Part shown: positions 8,453 through 16,382 of the stretch, in pieces
How positions within the stretch are numbered: the stretch's first letter is position 1
Layout: each line of letters begins with the position of its first letter
Origin: Gammaproteobacteria bacterium
GTDB lineage: Bacteria > Pseudomonadota > Gammaproteobacteria > S012-40
Assembly (NCBI GenBank): GCA_027021445.1
Contig: JALUUH010000068.1
Location: 1-44,106, forward strand
Direction: 5' to 3'
DNA length: 44,106 nucleotides
The notes under the pieces: generated by a model
Told to the model about the DNA's origin: nothing
Databases searched by the model: none
Seen by the model: the letters and a program-made list of their open reading frames with translations, nothing else
Position numbers and translations under genes: made by a program

Positions 8453-8612
8453 GTTGGTGCTTGCGCATCAAATAGGGGCACACATCAAACAAGCAAATAA
8501 GAGTCCCAAATAGGGGACAGACCATGATTAAAGTGTTTTTCAGCATTGCGGGAGATGATTAATGCCACGCAGGGCGCGTATCTCAATACCGGGAATAGTC
8601 TGGCATATCATT
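8453..8612 (+). pseudogene. RAYT (REP-associated tyrosine transposase) 5' stub with upstream REP-like sequence
   Basis: ATG 8562 begins MPRRARISIPGIVWHII, the highly conserved start of IS200-like RAYT transposases, but the homology stops at about 8612 where IS3-like sequence begins. Upstream, CAAATAGGGG occurs twice (near 8468 and 8503), the second within CCCAAATAGGGGACAGAC, the usual sort of sequence found before RAYT genes. Only about 17 codons remain, so it is inactive. Confidence 0.7.
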
Positions 8613-8967
8613 TTCTGCCAACGCTTTATCTTTACGATTTAACTCTTTTTTAGGGCCTTATTTTCTTGGGTTAATGCTTTCATTTTTGAGCGAGAATCCG
8701 CTTTACTCATTTCGGAGGAACTCACGATATCAAGTTTCCACTGCTTAACATGGTGTGGATAAATACCTTGTTCCCTGCAATATTCACTGAGTGCTTCTTC
8801 GCTCATTGTGCTACTGAGAATGACTACATTAAGTCGTTCTTCTAATGTCCAATCTTGTGGGCGTTTATCTTGGCTCAAGCCATTTATCTCTTTAGTTGAA
8901 TGGGTTTCAAATTCTTGGTTTCTTGCTTTAACGATCCAGTTTTCTAATGTTGAACAACCTATCATAA
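8613..8967 (-). mobile_element. IS3-family orfA fragment
   Basis: The minus strand encodes an IS3-like OrfA segment: STLENWIVKARNQEF, RPQDWTLEERLNVVILSS, SEEALSEYCREQGIYPHHVKQW, then ALTQENKALKK. The N-terminal helix-turn-helix is cut off near 8967 by group II intron sequence, and the C-terminal side near 8613 by the RAYT stub. At 8645-8653 the strand reads CTAAAAAAGAG; a -1 shift there continues ELNRKDKALAE, which is the normal continuation, so this is either a slippery A-AAA-AAG site or a frameshift. No orfB follows, so the element is dead. Confidence 0.72.
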
Positions 8968-9220
8968 ACGAAACAAAGGACGTTTTTGTTGGGGTAGTAA
9001 TTATGTGCGTAAAGATGGAGAAGTAAAGTGGGTTGAGTTGTTTCGTATGGCGGATATTCCTGTCCGTTACCATACGAAAATACGAAGTGAAGCTAATCCC
9101 TATGATATGCAATATGATGATTACTTTAAGCGCCGCGCTGAAATTAATCGCAAAACGGCAATCAGAGACCGGATGTTTTTCTCTTCAGATGCTTATGCTA
9201 AATTAACGCAATGGAAATAA
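8966..9220 (+). pseudogene. C-terminal remnant of a group II intron-encoded protein
   Basis: The frame ending at TAA 9220 reads NKGRFCWGSNYVRKDGEVKW, then LFRMADIPVRYHTKIRSEANPYD and YDDYFKRRAEI. The ...RHxKIRxxANPYDP..YFxxR pattern is typical of the far C-terminus of group II intron reverse transcriptase/maturases with an HNH region. The reverse transcriptase domain itself is absent; the upstream edge meets the IS3 fragment near 8967. The GTG at 9005 is not a real start. Confidence 0.6.
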
Positions 9221-9272
9221 CAATATTACAAATAAGCAGCCGGGTCGTAAGCGATCGGCTTAAGAAAGGCTT

Positions 9273-9306
9273 GAGCTGTATGATGGGAAACTATCACGTA
9301 CAGTTC
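9273..9306 (+). ncRNA. Group II intron domain V (first copy)
   Basis: A 34-nt hairpin with all domain V features: GAGCTGTA paired to TACAGTTC, a 2-nt CG bulge, TGATGG paired to CTATCA, and a GAAA tetraloop. A domain VI-like helix (CGGGT...ACCCG, 9318-9343) follows, so the intron 3' end is near 9345. It sits downstream of the matching maturase tail. No 5' intron domains are present: this is a 5'-truncated relic. Confidence 0.82.
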
Positions 9307-9365
9307 TTAGGGAGGAACGGGTCGTAAGGCCCTGACCTACCCGGTGCCTTGATGGAGAAATATTT

Positions 9366-9842
9366 TTGCTTATCAGAAAGGCTAAGGCTACAGAAGCAAA
9401 CTCATTAACAGAACTTACAGTGAACTCAAAAGCTTATTGGGGCTACTCCGAAAAATTCATGGCTGCGTGCATTGATGAGTTGGTGGTTCCAAAGGAAAAA
9501 TTAGAAAATCCGAATTTTTGCTATATGGTTGCCGAGGTTAACAATAAGTTGCTCGGTTATTATGGTTTGGAGCCATTATCGAAAGTAGAAATCGAGCTGT
9601 CAGCTCTGTTTGTAGAGTCAAGTAATATTGGGTCTGGTATTGGGAAAGCACTTCTAGCACATGCAATGAACGTTGCACTTGATATGGGAGGAATAGATTT
9701 AGTCCTTCAATCCGACCCTAATGCTGAGGGGTTCTATATTGCAAATGGTTGGCTTCTTACAGGAAAACGAGAATCATTGAGTTTTCCTGGGCGTTACCTA
9801 CCAACGTTTAGTATTTCGTTGCGTGAAAGTATGAATACATGA
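9366..9842 (+). CDS. GNAT-family N-acetyltransferase
   Basis: A 158-residue protein of one GNAT fold: beta strand LIRKAKATEANSLTELT, central SALFVESSNIGSGIGKALLAHA with the acetyl-CoA pyrophosphate loop (xxGxGIGKxLL, about residues 84-98), and the C-terminal LVLQSDPNAEGFYIANGW motif. The substrate is not predictable. The start is a TTG at 9366 immediately after group II intron debris; an ATG at 9352 is in another frame, so the native start may have been lost or shifted when the intron arrived. Like the TA pairs around it, this is typical integron/island cargo. Confidence 0.8.
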   Translation: MLIRKAKATEANSLTELTVNSKAYWGYSEKFMAACIDELVVPKEKLENPNFCYMVAEVNNKLLGYYGLEPLSKVEIELSALFVESSNIGSGIGKALLAHAMNVALDMGGIDLVLQSDPNAEGFYIANGWLLTGKRESLSFPGRYLPTFSISLRESMNT

Positions 9843-9908
9843 ATAACAAGGTAAATTTAACGGATTGCCAAAAAAATAATAGCACTTGCAATAATCTCGT
9901 TATGAGAT
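9843..9908. other. Possible attC-like spacer between GNAT and higB
   Basis: The short gap begins ATAACAAGG and ends CTCGTTATGAG, with inner segments GGATTGCC and GCAATAATC that can partly pair. Size (about 62 bp) and ends resemble a degenerate attC site, but the core boxes deviate from RYYYAAC/GTTRRRY, so this is weak. Confidence 0.22.
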
Positions 9909-9920
9909 ACAATTTGAAGT

Positions 9921-10211
9921 ATGCTCATCATTATTCGAAAGCGATTGTTGGATTTTGCTAAAAAGCATCCGAATACTTCTGTATCCTTAGATGCATGGTA
10001 TCGAATAGTCAAACAAACCGAGATAGCTAACTTTTCGGAATTAAGAGAAATATTTCCAAGCGCGGACAAAGTAGGTAATTTGATCGTATTTAATATCGGT
10101 GGCAATAAAATCAGGCTAATTGCTGCCATACACTTCAATACTCAATGTTTGTATATTCGCTACGTTTTAACACATGTTGAATACAACAAGGGGAAATGGA
10201 AAAAATCATGA
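9921..10211 (+). CDS. higB: HigB-like mRNA interferase toxin
   Basis: A 96-residue RelE-superfamily toxin of the HigB branch: RLLDFAKKHPNTSVSLDAWYRIVKQ, the FPSADKVGNLIVFNIGGNKIRL core and the C-terminal YIRYVLTHVEYNKGKWKK with His and Tyr of the predicted active surface. HigB cleaves ribosome-bound mRNA. As in classic higBA operons, the toxin gene comes first; its TGA overlaps the next ATG. Confidence 0.9.
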   Translation: MLIIIRKRLLDFAKKHPNTSVSLDAWYRIVKQTEIANFSELREIFPSADKVGNLIVFNIGGNKIRLIAAIHFNTQCLYIRYVLTHVEYNKGKWKKS

Positions 10212-10609
10212 ATAGGCAATTAGAGAACATATCGAAAGTGTGGCCAAGCATTAAAGCTGTCTTCTCCGTTCCACATTCTGAAGCAGAATACCTAGCGCTA
10301 GTTAAAACACTGGATAGTTTAGTTGATGAGGTCGGAAATAATCAAAACCATAAATTGGCACCCGTAATGGAAACAATCGGAAATCTGATTGAAAATTATG
10401 AGAATCAAGCCTGTAAAATAAAGGAGGCTTCTCCGATTGATGCGCTTAAATACCTTATGCAAGAACATGATCTAAAGCAATCTGATTTACAAGAAATAGG
10501 GAGTCAGGGCGTGGTATCTGAAGTACTAGCTGGAAAGCGAATACTCAATCTTGAACAGATAAAAAAAATCAGTAAAAAATTTCATGTTTCACCGTTAGTG
10601 TTCATTTAG
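10208..10609 (+). CDS. higA: HigA-like antitoxin with XRE-type HTH
   Basis: A 133-residue protein if started at ATG 10208 (MNRQLENISK), which overlaps the higB stop (ATGA); ATG 10196 in the same frame is an alternative. The C-terminal 60 residues (YLMQEHDLKQSDLQEIGSQGVVSEVLAGKRILNLEQIKKISKKF) form the helix-turn-helix of HigA antitoxins that autoregulate the operon. The N-terminal part (SEAEYLALVKTLDSLVDEVG) matches the long HigA subclass. Confidence 0.87.
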   Translation: MNRQLENISKVWPSIKAVFSVPHSEAEYLALVKTLDSLVDEVGNNQNHKLAPVMETIGNLIENYENQACKIKEASPIDALKYLMQEHDLKQSDLQEIGSQGVVSEVLAGKRILNLEQIKKISKKFHVSPLVFI

Positions 10610-10633
10610 TATAGAATAAATTTAGTAATTAAA

Positions 10634-10668
10634 ATGGCATAACAACACGCCCTGAGGTGGACAACAAG
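10634..10668. other. attC-like left arm interrupted by mobile elements
   Basis: TGGCATAACAACACGCCCTG followed by AGGTGGACAACAAG strongly resembles the left arm of integron attC sites of the VCR type (TAACAA..ACGCC.T.AG..GGAC). The right arm is missing; an IS1111-like fragment starts at about 10674. Members of IS1111 and of group IIC introns are known to use attC as a target, and both families are represented directly downstream. Confidence 0.4.
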
Positions 10669-10673
10669 TTTTT

Positions 10674-11016
10674 TCACACCTGCGAAATTCCCTGAAGCAA
10701 AGGTGATCCGCGCTTTTTCAGTGCATTAAGGTAGGTTGATTCGTCGTATGGCTTTTTGTCTTTCCAGCACCGAAAAGCAATCCTAATCCACTTGAAAGCC
10801 AGTGAACGAATGACGGCATTATATTGTTTTCCCCTATTGATTTGTTGCTCATAATAAGCTCTCGCCCAAAATGAATAACGCACCGTTTGGCCTGCCCATT
10901 CGACAAAGGTTTGCCGTAGAAATGTGGGGCAACTATAAGGCCAGTGAACCCATTTCTTTTGACCACTCTGCTCAACAACCGGTGCAATCCCGCGTATTTT
11001 TGCACCTCGGTAGCGG
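10674..11016 (-). mobile_element. IS110/IS1111-family transposase C-terminal fragment
   Basis: The minus strand encodes IAPVVEQSGQKKWVHW, CPTFLRQTFVEWAGQTV, SFWARAYYEQQ, then ALAFKWIRIAFRCWKDKKPYDESTYL, a strong match to the C-terminal (transposase_20) part of IS110/IS1111 enzymes, ending at TGA 10674. Its preceding piece, EVQKYAG, lies in another frame near 10990, so there is a frameshift in the fragment. The N-terminal DEDD catalytic domain is absent; group II intron coding sequence begins about 11017. Inactive relic. Confidence 0.75.
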
Positions 11017-11634
11017 CAATGCCGTGACTTTCTGGAAGGCAAACTGAAGCTCGAGCTGAATATGGAGAAAACCCATATCACGCATGTGAATGATGGCTTT
11101 GTCTTTCTGGGACACAGAATTATTCGAAAACGAGGCCCAAAAGGTAATATGCGTGTGGTCTCCGGTATTCCAAAGGATAAAGCCAAAGCCTTTGCTCACT
11201 CGTTGAGTCAAACACTATCGGGAGATTATAGTTGTAGCAAGATTGACAAGGTAGAAAAGCTCAATCAGAAACTCAAGGGTTGGTCGCAGTTCTATCGTCA
11301 TACTGACTTCACTGCAAAAGTTTACCGTAAAATAGATCGCATCGTTTTCTGGAAACTAGCGCACTGGTTGGCTCGCAAGTATCGCTGTTCAGTCAGATCG
11401 TTATTGATGAAATGGTGTAAACGACCGACACCTAATCAGGCTAAGACATGGGTTCTATTTGGCAAGACTAACCAGGGTTATTTATTCGATGCTTCACTAT
11501 TTCGATTAGTGAGCAGCAAAAAATTATCCTTTCGTTGGAGACTGCCGGAATCAAACCCGTATCTTAGAGTAGAAATAAGAAAGACAGTCACCTCTCGCTA
11601 CGCGGATGTTGCAATGGCCGTTGGCCATGATTAA
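11017..11634 (+). pseudogene. Group II intron reverse transcriptase/maturase, C-terminal fragment
   Basis: From about 11017 the frame reads RDFLEGKLKLELNMEKTHIT, HVNDGFVFLGHRIIRKRG, the end of the RT domain, followed by the thumb/maturase X domain (KLNQKLKGWSQFYRHTDFTAKVYRKIDRIVFWKLAHWL split over residues 70-115) and a basic tail. The YxDD active site and all upstream RT motifs are missing, so it cannot be active. ATG 11062 is an internal Met, not the true start. It ends five bases before domain V, the normal arrangement. Confidence 0.8.
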
Positions 11635-11639
11635 GTGGA

Positions 11640-11673
11640 GAGCCGTATGCGCTGAAAGGTGCACGTACGGTTC
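11640..11673 (+). ncRNA. Group II intron domain V (second copy)
   Basis: A canonical 34-nt domain V: GAGCCGTA paired with TACGGTTC, CG bulge, TGCGCT paired with GGTGCA, GAAA tetraloop. A domain VI hairpin follows (GAGGCAGAA 11682-11690 with TTCTGCCTC 11707-11715) and the intron should end near 11720-11724. It differs in sequence from the copy at 9273, so the two relics come from different introns. Confidence 0.88.
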
Positions 11674-11947
11674 GGAGAGGAGAGGCAGAAAAATAGTTCG
11701 ACTACGTTCTGCCTCTTACTCTACTGCCAACACAAGTTAAAGGCATTTTTTCTACAATATTATCTTCACGATATCCCATATATATGGGGTTATGTACAAG
11801 ATGAAAATTTCGTAGACTCAGATTTTATTGCATATTTTTGTTGGGTAAAGCCGTACTGATTGCATACAATGTATGAGTGCATCAGGCTACTCACAGTGGC
11901 GCTCAACTTGTACTTTGGTAAATTAAATTAAACATCAGGAGAGATAT

Positions 11948-13675
11948 ATCGTTAATCATTTACCTACACACTCGTTCAGCAGCCTATTTCAGACTCTCTG
12001 TAAGATCTCTATTTTTTTTATCATATCTATTATCTATTCGGCCCTTACTTTCGCCGCAACTCCGGTAAGTGACTGGATAAAATATTACGATGGACTTGGT
12101 TACAATAATGATAAGGCGGTTAAAATAGTCCACGACTCTTCTGGAAATATTTATGTAACTGGTACAGCCACCGAAGGATCACTTAATTTGGACATCTCAA
12201 CGATTAAATATGATGCTTCTGGTAATCAACTATGGATCGCTGTTTATGATGGTGGCTTAAATGATAATGCTGTAGATCTAACGATTGATAACATGGGCAA
12301 TGTCTATGTCGCAGGTAATCGTGAAATCGCTAATAACGAAAGTCAATTTGTAACAATTAAATATGATTCTAACGGAAATAAAATTTGGCTGAGTACCTAT
12401 CACGATGAAAATATTGATATTGCTGCCGCATTGACGATTGATAGTAACGGCAATACTTATGTCACGGGTTCAAGCGAAGACCATTACTACGATAAAAATT
12501 ATACAACAATTAAATATGACAACCAGGGTACTCAAATTTGGGTCGCAAATTATGACAATAGTTTAATGGACGCCACAGTTGCGATTGCAATTGATAGCGC
12601 AGGCGATGTTTACGTCACTGGTTCCAGCCAGGATCAATATTATAACGATAACTATACAACGATTAAATATGACAGTCTGGGTACTCAGCTTTGGGTGGCC
12701 AGTTATGACAACGGTTTCAACGATAGCGCAGTCGACTTGGTAGTAGACAATTTAGGAAGCCTCTATGTCACTGGAATTAGCGCTAATGGCACTGCCAACG
12801 ATTATGCTTCTGTCAAATATGATGCTGCAAATGGTAGTCAACTTTGGGTTTCACGTTATGACAATGGTGACGAAGATCAAGCCATCGGACTTACTGTTAA
12901 TGATGCAGGTGATATCTATGTAACAGGATCAAGTAAAAATTCTTCTGGTAAATTTGATTATGCCACCATTAAATACGATAAAAACACAGGTACTGTCATC
13001 TGGTTTAGCCGCTATGATAACGGAGAAATAGATACAGCTAAAGATCTCGCTATCGATGACACCGGAAATATTTATATTTTCGGTACCAGTAAAGCTTCCG
13101 CGGGAAATCAAGACTACGCCACTATCAAATACAGTTCACAAACTGGTGATGAAATTTGGGTAGTGCGTCACGACAGTGGATTCATTGATACGGCAATCGC
13201 GTTATCAGTGGACACAAACAGTTTTTATGTGACAGGTTTCAGAGCAGGTAACAATAATATTGATTATGCCACAATAAAATATACTCAAAGCACGGGTCCC
13301 GATTTAGTAATGACTGGTATTAGCGGTCCTGCAACTGCGGTTCAAGGTGATGCCATTGTTCTTAACAGTACAGTTGAAAATCAGGGTGGTACCACTGCAG
13401 GTGTTTTTCGTTTGGGATACTATCTCTCAACTGATTCGAGTATTACAACTGCAGATGTTTACCTAGGTGAGCGTAATGAATATGGCTTACTTGCGGCAGG
13501 TGCAAGCAGTAGTGGAAATCATTCATTTGGACCATTAACTATCCCAGCTAACTTGACACCGGGAAGCTATTATATTGGGGCTATTGCAGATTACCTGGAC
13601 TCTGTTGTCGAAGATGATGAGGCTAACAATGCACTAAGTGGAAATAGCATCACTATTACTATTTCACCACTCTAG
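11948..13675 (+). CDS. Exported SBBP beta-propeller protein with CARDB domain
   Basis: The first canonical start in frame is TTG 12188, but the frame is open back to 11927. Between 11948 and 12060 it encodes an evident signal peptide (FFIISIIYSALTFAA) behind AGGAGAG at 11937-11943, and the first beta-propeller repeat also lies upstream of 12188. I therefore place the start at or near the ATC at 11948; a lost or rare start codon must be assumed. Eight ~51-residue repeats of the type DYATIKYD..G...W...YD.G..D.A..L..D..GN.YVTG form a propeller (SBBP family). The last ~115 residues (DLVMTGISGPATAVQGD ... YYIGAIADYLDSVVEDDEANN) are a CARDB adhesion-like domain. Role: probable cell-surface or secreted binding protein. 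It is followed convergently by hutG. Confidence 0.72.
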   Translation: MVNHLPTHSFSSLFQTLCKISIFFIISIIYSALTFAATPVSDWIKYYDGLGYNNDKAVKIVHDSSGNIYVTGTATEGSLNLDISTIKYDASGNQLWIAVYDGGLNDNAVDLTIDNMGNVYVAGNREIANNESQFVTIKYDSNGNKIWLSTYHDENIDIAAALTIDSNGNTYVTGSSEDHYYDKNYTTIKYDNQGTQIWVANYDNSLMDATVAIAIDSAGDVYVTGSSQDQYYNDNYTTIKYDSLGTQLWVASYDNGFNDSAVDLVVDNLGSLYVTGISANGTANDYASVKYDAANGSQLWVSRYDNGDEDQAIGLTVNDAGDIYVTGSSKNSSGKFDYATIKYDKNTGTVIWFSRYDNGEIDTAKDLAIDDTGNIYIFGTSKASAGNQDYATIKYSSQTGDEIWVVRHDSGFIDTAIALSVDTNSFYVTGFRAGNNNIDYATIKYTQSTGPDLVMTGISGPATAVQGDAIVLNSTVENQGGTTAGVFRLGYYLSTDSSITTADVYLGERNEYGLLAAGASSSGNHSFGPLTIPANLTPGSYYIGAIADYLDSVVEDDEANNALSGNSITITISPL

Positions 13676-13679
13676 TATT

Positions 13680-14687
13680 TTAATAGTTTTTGCATAAAGT
13701 TACAGTTTTTTGGTTCTTCGCGATTTCATACACTAAACGCGCTGCTAGGTTAGCAGTGCGTTGCTCACTATCATAGTTTGGGTTGAGTTCGGCAATATCA
13801 GTGGTGCGCCACACTACCTGATATTTTTTACAAACTGTTTTAATTAATTTAAGCGCATTGATTACAAAGAGTGGATCGACTCCGAGAGCCGCAGGTGCGC
13901 TGACGCCGGGTGCTGTGCTTGCGGGGAATACATCAAGACAGACGGTCAAATAAAGCTCATCTATTTGGGATAAAAATTGCGAGAGTGATTTTTCTATTTC
14001 AGTTAAATGCGCTAGTGTGCAGTTCGTATCTAGATGCCAGTGAACCTTTTTTTGTTTTGCAAATTTAAATAATGCGTGGCTATTAGCGCTGGGGTTTATT
14101 CCAAAGACATAATAATTGAAATTCTTTTTGTGTTCCTTACACCACGCAGATATTTGTCGGAAAGCTGTGCCTGAATTTGCGTGTGGATTAGGGTTTCGTA
14201 GATCAAAATGAGCATCGAAATTAATAATTCCAAGGTGTCGTTTGGGGGCGTTTGCAGATAAATAGTGCGCTGTGCCTAGAAAGCTCCCCCAAGCCATTTC
14301 ATGTCCGCCTCCGAGGATGATTGGTTGACCATTTGCGCTGAGTATTTTGCAGACTTGTCGCGCCAGGGATTGCTGTGCTGCTTCGAGATTTTCATCGTTG
14401 CAACTTATATCGCCAGCATCATGCACTGAAATATTTGTTGGAAAAACTGTATTTGCAAGTGCCGTTCTGATTTGTACTGGCCCTTGCTTCGCTCCGGGTC
14501 GGCCTTGGTTGCGTCGAACACCTTCGTCACAGGCAAAGCCAATGAGGGTGACCGAGTCTTTTAAATCACTTATGTTATCCCACGGTTGTATTTTTTGATG
14601 TAGACGTGCTGAATTTCCTGCGGTGGTTTTCTGCGCGGTATTATCGATCCTGCCTTTCCATAAAGACATGTCAGCAGGTTTATACAT
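13680..14687 (-). CDS. hutG: Formimidoylglutamase (arginase/ureohydrolase family)
   Basis: A 335-residue ureohydrolase that would hydrolyse N-formimidoyl-L-glutamate to glutamate and formamide, the last step of histidine breakdown. Mn ligands are visible in GGGHE (about residue 127) and NFDAHFDLR (about 160). The third metal motif reads TVCLDVFPASTAPGVSAPAA: the usual first Asp of DxD is Cys here. A strong GGGAGG site precedes ATG 14687, and the gene overlaps the end of hutI by 8 bp. No hutH or hutU is in the window. The SAP(A) context favours HutG over agmatinase or arginase. Confidence 0.88.
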   Translation of the reverse strand: MYKPADMSLWKGRIDNTAQKTTAGNSARLHQKIQPWDNISDLKDSVTLIGFACDEGVRRNQGRPGAKQGPVQIRTALANTVFPTNISVHDAGDISCNDENLEAAQQSLARQVCKILSANGQPIILGGGHEMAWGSFLGTAHYLSANAPKRHLGIINFDAHFDLRNPNPHANSGTAFRQISAWCKEHKKNFNYYVFGINPSANSHALFKFAKQKKVHWHLDTNCTLAHLTEIEKSLSQFLSQIDELYLTVCLDVFPASTAPGVSAPAALGVDPLFVINALKLIKTVCKKYQVVWRTTDIAELNPNYDSEQRTANLAARLVYEIAKNQKTVTLCKNY

Positions 14688-15894
14688 GTTGCCCTCCCAC
14701 CCAGATATCCCTGGGTGAATGCATATTAATGCTGTAACTCAGCTGATTAGGATGTGCTATATCCCATAATACGAGATCCGCATCATAACCTGATTTTAAT
14801 ATTCCTTTGCATTGATTCAGTGCCAGTGCTTGTGCGGCATGACGGGTTACACCGAGCATTGATTCTTCAGGGGTCAGGCCAAATAAAACACAGGCTTGAT
14901 TCATCGCAAGAAGTAAGGATGCCATAGGGGCACTTCCTGGGTTGCAATCAGTGGCCACCGCCATCGCTAGTTTGGCGTTTCGCATGGCTTTTATCGGTGG
15001 TTTTTGTGGCTCATTGAGGTAATAAAATGCAGCTGGTAATAATACGGCAACCACGTTATTTTGTTTGAGCATTTTAATCTCTTCGATGCGTATAAATTCT
15101 AGATGATCAGCCGATAAACCGTTGTACTTGGCGATTAATGTTGCGCCTCCTTGATGGCTTAATTGCTCAACATGGCCTTTTACTCGAAAACCTAAGTCGC
15201 TCGCAGATTGATACACTTTTTCGCATTGTTGTAAGTTAAAACCGATGTCTTCACAAAAAACATCGACCGCATCAGCCAGTTTTTTACGCGCGATTTGGGG
15301 CAATACTTGTTCGCAGATGAAATCAATATAGTCGTCTGCGTGTTCTTTATATTCTAGAGGAATGGCATGCGCGCCTAAATACGTGGTTTGTACCTTAACC
15401 TGTATTTGATCTTGCAAAGACTTTGCGACCTCCAGCATGCGAAGCTCGGTATCTAAGTCTAAACCATATCCGGACTTGATTTCGACGGTGGTGACGCCTT
15501 CTTTACATAATTGTCTTAGGCGTGATAGGGCGTCTCGTTTTAAAATGTCGCTACTTGCTTTTCGAGTGGCTGTGACAGTGTTATTAATTCCCCCCCCATG
15601 TTGCGCAATTTCTGCGTAGCTTATGCCTTGCAAACGCTGCTCAAATTCATCCGCTCTATGGCCCGCGTATACCAGATGTGTATGGCAATCAATGAATCCA
15701 GGTGTTAACCAGCCGTTATGTCCATCCACTCTATTTGCATTGTTGAAAACAGGGGCTTGATCTCGTTTTCCTAACCAGGTGATGCGCTTGTTATGAACCG
15801 CGAGTAATGCATTTTCAATTTTTCCGAATGGCTCGCCGTTGTTTTGCATCGTTGCGAGGTTGACGTTTTCAATAATCCAATCAGCTTGTTGCAA
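14680..15894 (-). CDS. hutI: Imidazolonepropionase
   Basis: A 404-residue amidohydrolase. The metal-binding HTH is in DCHTHLVYAGHRADEF (about residue 70), followed by TTVEIKSGYGLD, LGAHAIP, HVEQLSHQGGA and the late Asp of ATDCNPGSAP, all signatures of HutI. It converts imidazolone-5-propionate to N-formimidoyl-glutamate, the substrate of the adjacent HutG. Length is normal for the family. The pair is transcribed leftwards; the promoter should lie upstream of 15894. Confidence 0.93.
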   Translation of the reverse strand: MQQADWIIENVNLATMQNNGEPFGKIENALLAVHNKRITWLGKRDQAPVFNNANRVDGHNGWLTPGFIDCHTHLVYAGHRADEFEQRLQGISYAEIAQHGGGINNTVTATRKASSDILKRDALSRLRQLCKEGVTTVEIKSGYGLDLDTELRMLEVAKSLQDQIQVKVQTTYLGAHAIPLEYKEHADDYIDFICEQVLPQIARKKLADAVDVFCEDIGFNLQQCEKVYQSASDLGFRVKGHVEQLSHQGGATLIAKYNGLSADHLEFIRIEEIKMLKQNNVVAVLLPAAFYYLNEPQKPPIKAMRNAKLAMAVATDCNPGSAPMASLLLAMNQACVLFGLTPEESMLGVTRHAAQALALNQCKGILKSGYDADLVLWDIAHPNQLSYSINMHSPRDIWVGGQHV

Positions 15895-16382
15895 GTGTTA
15901 TGACTCCATAAAACGAGGCTAAAAGGGCATGTTCATTTATAAAGAATTGGCGAAATTAATCGCTTGTTTGGCTGACGGCAAGCCGTTAGTTTGTCAAATT
16001 TACTCAATCATTTTAATGCAAGGCATAGTCCGCGACGGGTGTAGCTCAGATTTAGTGATAAGAATAAGTCTAATGCAGATGCTAAATTACGTTATAATAA
16101 ACAAGGAAATAAAATAACTGTAAAAAAATAAGCAGTGCATATTTTGCAAATATACCCCTTTTTTAGCCCAGCATATGGTGTCATGATACAGTGCGTATTT
16201 ACTTTCAATTACAAATTTATGCTGTTTGAATGATAACCACTGTTTAGTTTGGAATTTCTTGCTTGAATTGAGATGGAAGTTACCGATGAAAACTAAATCC
16301 TTGCTTCATTGGGGGCTAAACATGGAAACAGAGAGCGTAGGTGTAATTACGCTGAAGTAGTAAGAAGATTTAGATCTAAATA
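15895..16382. other. Intergenic region upstream of hutI and the giant surface gene
   Basis: This 488-bp AT-rich gap contains the divergent promoters. A 62-codon frame (15929-16117, MFIYKELAKLIACLADGK...) has no recognisable family and may be a gene remnant. A 24-codon frame at 16286-16360 (MKTKSLLHWGLNMETES...) lies just before the giant gene and could be a leader peptide. Neither is well supported. Confidence 0.3.

Noticed and set aside
10718-11211. Short minus-strand ORFs within the IS1111 relic
   Set aside because: They are frame pieces of one frameshifted transposase fragment and antisense of the intron maturase.
11659-11859. 66-codon ORF after domain V
   Set aside because: It overlaps domains V and VI of the group II intron and has no protein features.
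16036-16110. GGGTGTAGCTCAG resembling a tRNA 5' end
   Set aside because: No D-loop GG, no anticodon stem and no GGTTCGAATCC T-arm follow; cannot fold as a tRNA.
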